From Victivallales bacterium (GTDB lineage: Bacteria > Verrucomicrobiota > Lentisphaeria > Victivallales > Victivallaceae), in assembly GCA_030634125.1 (NCBI GenBank), contig DAOWBJ010000061.1, positions 1 through 8,265 on the forward strand: 8,265 nt of DNA, given 5' to 3'. Below the pieces are notes generated by a model. It was given only the letters and a program-made list of their open reading frames with translations, was not told the origin of the DNA and did no database searches. Positions 1 to 5,280 of this stretch are shown here, piece by piece. Within the stretch, counting starts at the first letter, position 1; every line of letters begins with the position of its first letter. The position numbers and the translations under genes were made by a program.

Positions 1-193
1 ATGGCGGCGTATGCAATGCACCCATCAATCTAGTGAGTATTTCGTCAGGTTTCAGTTCGTCGCTGTCACCTTTGATAATCTCCAAGTCTGGATTATTTTC
101 AGCATCTTCGCCACATAACGAAGTAATTATTTCGCGGCTGCGCAATTTTATTGCGAAGTCGTCATCTCCGCTTATTAAATATAGTTTGGTCAT
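1..193 (-). CDS. holA: DNA polymerase III delta subunit (HolA-like), 5' part only
   Basis: The first 64 codons are visible; the gene runs off the left edge. The protein would be the clamp-loader delta subunit, which opens the beta sliding clamp during replication. What is seen: an N-terminal start MTKLYLISGDDDF, matching the delta-subunit pattern of a short beta strand, then G-x-(D/E), then a helix; a D-x-x-I-L helix (PDEILTRL); and the ending LHTPP, which matches the characteristic 'al-TPPF' strand entry of HolA. The ATG lies only 4 nt after the stop of the upstream aminopeptidase gene, so the two are very probably co-transcribed. The only upstream purine stretch is a weak AAGAA, so translation may depend on coupling. 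The call rests on an N-terminal fragment and on pattern recognition; the later AAA+ and C-terminal domains lie outside the window. Confidence 0.72.
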   Translation of the reverse strand, partial: MTKLYLISGDDDFAIKLRSREIITSLCGEDAENNPDLEIIKGDSDELKPDEILTRLMGALHTPP

Positions 194-197
194 ATTC

Positions 198-1283
198 TTA
201 TATTTTAACTTTGCTGATTCCTGGAATGAAAGTTTCTTTTCCGGTCATCGCGGCAATAGTTTCAGTAAGCAATTCCACCGCGTCTTTAGCGTCTCGCAGG
301 TCACAAACCTCTACCGGCGTGTGCACATAACGGGTCGGGATACTCAATAAAGCTGTCGCGACACCAGCGCGAGTCATTTGCATTTGAGCGGTATCTGTAC
401 CGCCGGAAGCGCGGTGTGAAGCGGCTTCCTGATAAGGCACTTTATGTTTTTTGGCAATCTTGCGCAGCATTTTACCAAGGATAACATTGTTATCAGCACT
501 GCGGTTTAATTCAGGACCTTTCCCGAGTTTGATTTCGCCCAGCAATTTGTGCGGAATATCTGGAATGTCAGTAGCGAAGCCAACGTCAACAGCAAAGCCG
601 ACATGAGGATTAATGCCGTAAGTACTGGTTGTCGCGCCGCGCAGACCGACTTCTTCCTGAGCCGTACCAACGCCGTAAACAGCGACAGATAACTTGCGTT
701 TGCAGAGTGCGCGCAAAGTTTCAGCGACGACAAAGGCGCCGATTCTATCGTCAAGACCTTTGGACATAACACGGTTTTTGCCGATCAACTGGAAGTTCGG
801 TTTCACAGCGATCGGATCGCCGATTTCGACCAGACTTTCAGCTTCTTTTTTGCTTTCCGCGCCAATATCAATCCACATATCCTCAAGTTCGACAGCTTTA
901 TCGCGTTCTTTGGGTTTCAGTAAATGAATGGGTTTTTTGCCGATCACGCCGGGGATTTTACCTTTTTCAGTAGTAACTTCGATCTCCGTGCCGGGCACAG
1001 TGAGTTTATCAATACCGCCGTTGGGGCGAAAATACAACAAGCCTTCATCATCAATATGAACTATCTGAAAACCGATTTCATCATAATGTCCGGCGAGCAT
1101 AACCTTGAATTCGGCATCAGGATTAAGTACGCCAATAGTATTGCCCAGGACGTCAGTTTCAACTTTATCGCAAAATTTATTCAAATAATTACGATAAATA
1201 CCAGCAGTTTCCTCTTCAAATCCAGACGGGCCGGAAGAATTCAGCAATTCTTCCAAAAATTTCATTGCGTTTTTTTGTATCAT
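198..1283 (-). CDS. M42 family metallo-aminopeptidase (FrvX/YsdC/glutamyl aminopeptidase type)
   Basis: A 361-residue cytosolic peptidase, the usual length for the M42 family, whose members form dodecameric TET-like particles that trim the N-termini of short peptides. All dinuclear-metal and catalytic motifs are present: AGHYDEIG (H66, D68), SKGLDDRIGA (bridging Asp at 178/179), GTAQEEVGLRGA (catalytic and metal Glu at 210/211), AVDVGFATD (D233) and RYVHTPVE (H321). The insert at about 75-170 corresponds to the beta-barrel dimerisation domain of the family. The chosen ATG has AAAGGA 7 nt upstream (1291-1296); a second ATG six codons in has no such site. The leader carries heptamer repeats and an imperfect inverted repeat, and a promoter is seen at 1422-1450. 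The downstream partner is holA. Exact substrate preference (Glu/Asp versus Leu) cannot be read from the sequence. The family call is firm. Confidence 0.95.
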   Translation of the reverse strand: MIQKNAMKFLEELLNSSGPSGFEEETAGIYRNYLNKFCDKVETDVLGNTIGVLNPDAEFKVMLAGHYDEIGFQIVHIDDEGLLYFRPNGGIDKLTVPGTEIEVTTEKGKIPGVIGKKPIHLLKPKERDKAVELEDMWIDIGAESKKEAESLVEIGDPIAVKPNFQLIGKNRVMSKGLDDRIGAFVVAETLRALCKRKLSVAVYGVGTAQEEVGLRGATTSTYGINPHVGFAVDVGFATDIPDIPHKLLGEIKLGKGPELNRSADNNVILGKMLRKIAKKHKVPYQEAASHRASGGTDTAQMQMTRAGVATALLSIPTRYVHTPVEVCDLRDAKDAVELLTETIAAMTGKETFIPGISKVKI

Positions 1284-1300
1284 TTATATATCCTTTTGAG

Positions 1301-1328
1301 TTATCAGTTATCAGTTATCAGTTATCAG
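1301..1328. repeat. Four perfect tandem copies of TTATCAG
   Basis: Four uninterrupted copies of the heptamer TTATCAG (CTGATAA on the other strand) lie just upstream of the aminopeptidase Shine-Dalgarno site and so fall in its 5' leader. Such simple heptads can expand or contract by slippage. The block is also the left arm of the larger inverted repeat listed separately. Confidence 0.95.
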
Positions 1329-1415
1329 TAAAAGCAAAGCAAAAAAATAATAAGGTTTTTCTTTTTCCCTATAGTCTTTTTCTTTAACTGATTACTGCAC
1401 CCTGACTACTGAATA
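1301..1415. repeat. Imperfect inverted repeat built from ACTGAT-type heptads
   Basis: The right arm (about 1386-1415) is a degenerate heptad series (AACTGAT, TACTGCA, CCCTGAC, TACTGAA). Aligned to the reverse complement of the left arm (1301-1330), about 21 of 30 positions match, with 55 nt of AT-rich sequence between. In the minus-strand transcript the arms could pair into a long interrupted hairpin in the aminopeptidase leader, but the mismatch cluster in the middle makes a stable fold uncertain. No transposase and no clear target duplication is visible, so naming it a miniature element would be speculation. Confidence 0.55.
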
Positions 1416-1421
1416 CTTTTT

Positions 1422-1450
1422 AATATAACAAGCTAATCGAAAAAGTCCAA
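1422..1450 (-). promoter_or_regulatory. Sigma-70-type promoter for the M42 peptidase-holA unit
   Basis: On the minus strand TTGGAC (1445-1450) and TATATT (1422-1427) are separated by exactly 17 nt. The predicted transcript would start near 1415 and have a leader of about 130 nt that includes the heptad repeats. A further TTGACC just upstream (1454-1459) is too far from the -10 to be its partner. Inferred from consensus match only. Confidence 0.6.
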
Positions 1451-1475
1451 GTGGTCAAGCTTATTTTTTTATGAA

Positions 1476-1505
1476 GTAGTGCCAGGAGCAGCCTTGCTCC
1501 GGCAC
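1476..1505 (+). repeat. REP-like hairpin, first half of an inverted pair
   Basis: The element opens with GTAG (1476-1479) followed by a palindrome: GTGCC and GGAGCA pair with TGCTCC and GGCAC around the loop GCCT, giving 11 pairs with one bulged A at 1484. A GTAG or GTGG head beside an imperfect palindrome is the hallmark of bacterial REP sequences handled by RAYT (TnpA-REP) transposases. A second, similar element lies 47 nt away in opposite orientation. No T-tract follows on either strand, so it is not a typical intrinsic terminator. Confidence 0.65.
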
Positions 1506-1552
1506 ATGGATTTCAATCGGGCTATAAATATAATAAGCTGTCAAAGATACTT

Positions 1553-1581
1553 GTCGCGGAGCAGGCTGCACCCGCGACTAC
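1553..1581 (-). repeat. REP-like hairpin, second half of an inverted pair
   Basis: Read on the minus strand it opens with GTAG (1581-1578), then GTCGCGG pairs with CCGCGAC (1572-1578 with 1553-1559), enclosing a GCAGCCTGC core. It shares with the first element the GTAG head, the GCAGCCT core and the GCTCCG stretch, while the outer stem differs by compensated changes, as expected for a structure-conserved REP family. The GTAG head abuts and slightly overlaps the TAG stop of the histidine-kinase remnant. Confidence 0.65.
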
Positions 1582-1810
1582 TAGATTCGCAATTCTAATA
1601 CTGCCTTTGTTCCTTTAGGAATATTAGGATGCAGGGATATTCCGCCATCGTGCAGAAGGGCTATCTGTCGAACGATACTTAGTCCTAAACCTGATGATTT
1701 TTGACCAGATACCGGACGAGCCAGTCACTGGCATAATCTGGAATTGCTGTACCGTTGTCGATAACTTCAATTACTATTTTATCCGTTCTGCGAAAAGCTG
1801 CTCTGGAGAA
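1581..1810 (-). pseudogene. Sensor histidine kinase, frameshifted C-terminal remnant
   Basis: The minus strand encodes most of the end of a HATPase_c domain in two frames. Frame one, continuing in the same frame right after the phosphoesterase stop, reads about 26 residues including KIVIEVIDNGTAIP (the G1/N-D box region with D-x-G) and would stop at 1685-1687. Frame two, open from about 1724, reads RPVSGQKSSGLGLSIVRQI (the G2 box GLGL) and LLHDGGISL through a terminal beta strand to TAG at 1581-1583. The two pieces join sensibly with one frame change near 1712-1726. The N box, the phosphoacceptor histidine, the sensor and all membrane segments are missing, so this cannot be a working kinase. 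No cognate response regulator is in the window. Confidence 0.8.
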
Positions 1811-2659
1811 TTAAATGAAATTAATTAGTGCTAGTTCCCGGCGGCAGGATACTCTCAGTGGAATCGTTGAACAACCTAAACCGGATGAAACAACCATGCT
1901 GCTTCCGCTTTTTGAATTTATAAAACGTCCGTAATCAAACCTCCGCCAGTAACGCGATGAAGTCAGCAGAGCACCTATAAACGGCAATCTGATTTGTCCG
2001 CCATGGGTATGCCCGCACAAAACTAAACTGGTTTGCTTCAACATTTTACGATTGCTTATATTAATAATAGCGTCAGGACTATGCGCTAAAAAAATAACTT
2101 CTTTATTATCAGGGAGTTCTGCCGGTCTTGACGGTTCTCCCTTTCTCGGATCATCTGTACCGTAAAAGAAGAAATCATCAAATTCACAAGCTTCATTAAC
2201 TAATAATTTAAACCCGGCAGAATCGAAAAATTTCCGCCAGTCTTCATGTTTCAACCAGCGCTTGGCATATTCCCAATTGCCTAAAACAGCCATTTTACGG
2301 GATTTCTCAGGTAGAGAGTTCAAAAAAGTCCGCACTATCGGCAGGGCTGACGAATAAGTTACCACGTCCCCCCCGTAAACTATACAATCCGGTTGGAGTT
2401 CATTGATAAATGTTAAACTTTCCTGCATGATCTTCTTGTCTGTTTCCTGACCACCCCGGAAATGCAAATCAGAAAACCACACTATTTTTTTACCTTTATT
2501 GGCGGGGATAACGGCAGGTATTTCATGCTCGACAACATCTACATATTCTCCTGAGCGGAGTATCCGGCGTTGCTGGTATGAGCTCACACGTTTCCATCCT
2601 AATGCCCGGTGCGTGAACTTGTTTTTACTAAAATCCATTCCTGAAATGACAGTAGCCAC
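1811..2659 (-). CDS. Calcineurin-like metallophosphoesterase (YkuE/YaeI-like)
   Basis: A 282-residue metal-dependent phosphoesterase. The motif series is complete in order: FSDLHF (D64, H66), YGGDVV (D98), LGNWE (N128), LAHSPD (H193) and CGHTHGGQ (H217, H219), with the C-terminal SGLGCSTIPLR segment typical of the YkuE/YaeI branch, some of whose members act on UDP-2,3-diacylglucosamine or related lipids. The third motif has Trp129 where most members have the catalytic His (GNH). No signal peptide or membrane anchor is visible, unlike several YkuE-like proteins. I chose the GTG at 2659 because AAGAGA sits 7 nt upstream; the ATG seven codons in has AGGA directly touching it, which is too close. 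The gene begins 3 nt after the greA stop and is surely its operon partner. The substrate is unknown. Confidence 0.88.
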   Translation of the reverse strand: MATVISGMDFSKNKFTHRALGWKRVSSYQQRRILRSGEYVDVVEHEIPAVIPANKGKKIVWFSDLHFRGGQETDKKIMQESLTFINELQPDCIVYGGDVVTYSSALPIVRTFLNSLPEKSRKMAVLGNWEYAKRWLKHEDWRKFFDSAGFKLLVNEACEFDDFFFYGTDDPRKGEPSRPAELPDNKEVIFLAHSPDAIINISNRKMLKQTSLVLCGHTHGGQIRLPFIGALLTSSRYWRRFDYGRFINSKSGSSMVVSSGLGCSTIPLRVSCRRELALINFI

Positions 2660-2662
2660 AGC

Positions 2663-4753
2663 TTAATCTCTTAGTTTTTCGATGATAAATTCAGGTAATT
2701 TTTCAACTTTGGAAATAATGCAGCTTTTGCCGTTGGGTAAAGTAATTTCGTCTTTGGCTTTATGATGCATCATGACCTGCCCCATTCTGGTTTTATAAGA
2801 AATAATATTTTCATCGGGATTGCCGTCCCAGGCTCCCGCGAGAAAATATTGTTCCTCTTTGCAAGAGTCCAATTTAATTGTTACAGCTGAACCGACATCA
2901 GAATATTCTTTAACTTTAATTTTTTCAAAATCAACAGGCTGCACCAGCAAAATATCGCGTTCGAGTTCATCCCGTCTTCTGTTGAGAAAATTCCGGCGTT
3001 CCTTGGCGGCGTCATATTCAGCGTTTTCACGGAAATCCCCGTGAGCGCGCGCGACCTTGAGAGATTCACGATTTTCCGGTATATGAACTTTGACAAGTTC
3101 CTGAAGTTCATTCAACAGTGCTTTGTGTGATTTTACTGAAGTAAACAATGCTTCAACTTTTGGAGTTGCTTTCTCCGCGGCTTCTTTTCCGAGAGCGCGT
3201 TGTCCGGCACCTCCTTCGAGATGCTCACGCAAAGCCGGCGACAGGCGGGATAGTTTAATCAAAAGGCTCTGGCGTTCACTGCCGCTGCAGAAATTAGCCG
3301 TTTGCAGGATTGAAGTAACTACCCACGTATCTTCGCCGACAAACTCTACCAAATGCTTCTGAAAATCTTTTTTATCCATCAGCTGAGCTTTCAAATCCCG
3401 CTTAGCTCCAGTCCATGCTTTTGGCAGGTCGTCGGCGCTCAGGGCTTTGGCTACCTGTTCAATTGAAATCAACTCCAGCAGTTCTTTGTCATGTTTTTTA
3501 CGATTGCGCCAGATCCACAGAAGAATATCGCAACTGCACATGTGCAGGCTTTTAATAGCGTCATAGAGCAAATCATCATCAATTATTTCGCCGAAAGTAT
3601 TCAGGCAGCGCAAAGGCAGGCAAGTTGTGTAAGCGGCGAGATATTCAGGTGAAAATACCAGATTCATCGCATAAGCTATATTTGCAACATGTTTAGCCTG
3701 AACAATTCCCCAGATGTTTAAAGTTTCAAGATATATCATTTCCAGGTCTTCGGGCCAGAATGGAGCTTTGTTGATCAATGGTTCAAATATTTTCCGCAAT
3801 TGTTCATCGTTCCCGTGAGAAACGAGTAACGAGATAGACTCTGCCATTACTTTGACATCACGAGCCGCGGCAGCCGGATTTAAGCGTTCAAAAAACGCGA
3901 TCATCTTTTCTGTGCCGGCATCGTCAAGTTTTTCCTTTGAACCAATGCTTTTATTCAGCAGCACGTGCAATTCCTGCAAACTGCGGGCTTCAAAAAACTG
4001 GCGGCCTTTACTCTTTTGCGCCGCGTCACTGCCGCTGGCTGCCCACCAGACTTTAAACTCATCTCCAGTCATGACATCAGGTACGGCCGTAGCGTAAGCA
4101 ATTTTTTCAATAGTTTCTTCATCAAGGGGGGTTATTGCTTTTTCCGCGGCAATGGCGCGGTAATCAGCACTGGAAAGACCACCTTTTTTAGCGATTCGCG
4201 TCAGTTTTGCCGCGGGGGTGCTTGATTCAAAAATTTTGCCCTCGCTAAGGGTTGTCGCCAAAGGAACGGCAAAGGCACCGCCGGCAAGGGAGTTAACAGC
4301 CACTGAGGCGGAAACAGTATCAATATCACTAATTATCCCCCAGCGTTTTGTGCTTTTGAAAAATATCTGCATATTGTTTTTCAGCTTGAGCATATTGTCA
4401 TAGCGAAAAGCGATTTCTCCAAGACTTACGTCCCGGTCACGCAAGCCAAGGGCACGCAGGAAACCAAGTTTATTAAGGTAAGGCGGCAGTATTTTTTTAA
4501 TCGCGTCAGTCAATACTTTGCGAAAGATGGAATGATCTTTAACGTTGAGCCGAGCCAGATTCAAGCAGAAACACGCCTGTTCTTCAGTCATATCTTCATC
4601 AAGTTCTTCAAAAATAAGTTCGAGTTGATCGCCAATCTCGCCATCATCAGGTTTCTCGACTTGTCTCAAAGCCTTAAGTAGTTTTTCAAGATTCTCAGCA
4701 GAAGCATCTTCCGCCGCGGTTATAAACAAGTCTTCAATAGCAATATCACTCAT
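2663..4753 (-). CDS. greA: Long-form GreA-family transcription elongation factor
   Basis: A 696-residue protein whose last ~165 residues are a GreA module. Residues ~535-605 form the antiparallel coiled coil that enters the RNA polymerase secondary channel, with the tip sequence ARAHGDFRENAEYDAAKERR; D573 and E576 correspond to the two acidic tip residues that stimulate transcript cleavage in GreA. Residues ~613-690 match the FKBP-like domain (VGSAVTIKL to NGKSCIISKVEKL). The N-terminal ~530 residues are largely helical, with a small beta-type segment near 135-165 and an F-x-x-WW motif at 233-237; I cannot assign them a function. Normal GreA is about 160 residues; chlamydial GreA is similarly enlarged. 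The ATG at 4753 has no clear Shine-Dalgarno site, which is odd for a gene of this kind. A promoter lies about 90 nt upstream. Confidence 0.88.
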   Translation of the reverse strand: MSDIAIEDLFITAAEDASAENLEKLLKALRQVEKPDDGEIGDQLELIFEELDEDMTEEQACFCLNLARLNVKDHSIFRKVLTDAIKKILPPYLNKLGFLRALGLRDRDVSLGEIAFRYDNMLKLKNNMQIFFKSTKRWGIISDIDTVSASVAVNSLAGGAFAVPLATTLSEGKIFESSTPAAKLTRIAKKGGLSSADYRAIAAEKAITPLDEETIEKIAYATAVPDVMTGDEFKVWWAASGSDAAQKSKGRQFFEARSLQELHVLLNKSIGSKEKLDDAGTEKMIAFFERLNPAAAARDVKVMAESISLLVSHGNDEQLRKIFEPLINKAPFWPEDLEMIYLETLNIWGIVQAKHVANIAYAMNLVFSPEYLAAYTTCLPLRCLNTFGEIIDDDLLYDAIKSLHMCSCDILLWIWRNRKKHDKELLELISIEQVAKALSADDLPKAWTGAKRDLKAQLMDKKDFQKHLVEFVGEDTWVVTSILQTANFCSGSERQSLLIKLSRLSPALREHLEGGAGQRALGKEAAEKATPKVEALFTSVKSHKALLNELQELVKVHIPENRESLKVARAHGDFRENAEYDAAKERRNFLNRRRDELERDILLVQPVDFEKIKVKEYSDVGSAVTIKLDSCKEEQYFLAGAWDGNPDENIISYKTRMGQVMMHHKAKDEITLPNGKSCIISKVEKLPEFIIEKLRD

Positions 4754-4842
4754 AAGTATAAATTCATCATTTTATTCAGTTTTTAAATAACATTAACACC
4801 GATTGAACCGGCACGACTATTTCGCTTAAAACGTAAGCATTT

Positions 4843-4870
4843 ACTATAAAGCCAATCACCCGAAAATCAA
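4843..4870 (-). promoter_or_regulatory. Promoter for greA-phosphoesterase operon
   Basis: Minus-strand TTGATT (4865-4870), 16 nt spacer, TATAGT (4843-4848). The start would fall near 4836, leaving a leader of about 80 nt. It faces away from the promoter of the small plus-strand gene, the two -35 boxes lying about 44 nt apart, so a regulator binding between them could affect both. Consensus match only. Confidence 0.5.
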
Positions 4871-4913
4871 ACCGAAGCTCAAGCTTTTTATTATAAAAAT
4901 ATTTGTATTCTAT

Positions 4914-4942
4914 TTGCTTGAATTGGATTTTGAAACTATACT
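4914..4942 (+). promoter_or_regulatory. Promoter for the small membrane protein gene
   Basis: TTGCTT (4914-4919), exactly 17 nt, then TATACT (4937-4942), in an AT-rich stretch. The predicted start near 4949 leaves a leader of about 38 nt that contains the GAGG site used by the 81-residue gene. Confidence 0.55.
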
Positions 4943-4986
4943 TATGTAAGACGCTTATGTTAATATAATTTTTTGAGGTACAAATC

Positions 4987-5232
4987 ATGAAAACACTTGT
5001 ATGGGTAATTATTATTGTCGCGATAATTTTTGGCGGATATAAACTCTACAAAAATTCAGCTGAGCCGGAAACAAAAACAGCGGAAGTTCCACCTGCCGCC
5101 ACACGAGCCGTATTTCCCGAAAGCACCCCGGGAAAACCGAATTCCGAAAAAGGCATAAAAAACTGGCGGGCAGTAAAGAAAGTAAGAAACCTCTCAGATC
5201 AGCATCAGAAAGACCTGCAGGATAATATGTAG
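4987..5232 (+). CDS. Small single-pass membrane protein, function unknown
   Basis: An 81-residue protein of no family I recognise, the only complete gene on the plus strand. Residues 4-20 (LVWVIIIVAIIFGGYKL) make one hydrophobic membrane segment right at the N-terminus. It is followed by a Pro/Ala/Glu/Thr-rich, probably disordered linker (about 24-52) and a charged, Lys-rich tail (GIKNWRAVKKVRNLSDQHQKDLQ) that could form a short amphipathic helix. With Lys2 before the segment and YK after it, either topology is possible. No lipobox cysteine is present, so it is not a lipoprotein. It is supported as real by a GAGG site 8 nt before the ATG and by a good promoter with correct spacing. It diverges from greA and converges with the polysaccharide genes, so context gives no hint of its role. 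Confidence 0.7.
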   Translation: MKTLVWVIIIVAIIFGGYKLYKNSAEPETKTAEVPPAATRAVFPESTPGKPNSEKGIKNWRAVKKVRNLSDQHQKDLQDNM

Positions 5233-5235
5233 AAG

Positions 5236-5268
5236 AAGGAGGGACTTGTGAGAATTCGACCAAATTAA
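5236..5268 (+). other. Strong Shine-Dalgarno site leading into a six-codon frame
   Basis: AAGGAGG (5236-5242), 5 nt spacer, then GTG AGA ATT CGA CCA AAT and TAA. The site sits 3 nt after the stop of the small membrane protein gene, exactly where a downstream operon gene would begin, but the frame closes after six codons and the opposite-strand polysaccharide gene ends 12 nt later. It looks like the 5' stump of a lost gene, though a chance purine run cannot be excluded. Confidence 0.4.
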
Positions 5269-5280
5269 GTCTGAAATAGG

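Noticed and set aside
33..350. Plus-strand open frame of 105 codons
   Set aside because: It is antisense to the holA start and the end of the M42 gene, and its composition (Ser/Phe-rich) is that of a shadow frame.
1301..1328. Possible CRISPR-like array
   Set aside because: The repeat unit is only 7 nt with no spacers, so it is a simple tandem repeat.
924..1331. Plus-strand open frame of 135 codons
   Set aside because: It lies antisense over the M42 peptidase, whose catalytic motifs are all intact in the other frame; it has no ribosome site and no recognisable motif.
1479..1505. Intrinsic terminator
   Set aside because: The hairpin is strong but no T-tract follows on either strand, and the GTAG head plus the inverted partner fit a REP element better.
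4750..4770. Six-codon upstream frame (MMNLYL) whose TGA overlaps the greA ATG
   Set aside because: It could couple translation, but it has no ribosome site itself and such short frames are common by chance in AT-rich sequence.
4776..4988. Minus-strand open frame of 70 codons in the greA upstream region
   Set aside because: It covers both divergent promoters, has no Shine-Dalgarno site and encodes a Lys/Tyr/Phe-rich low-complexity product expected from AT-rich non-coding DNA.
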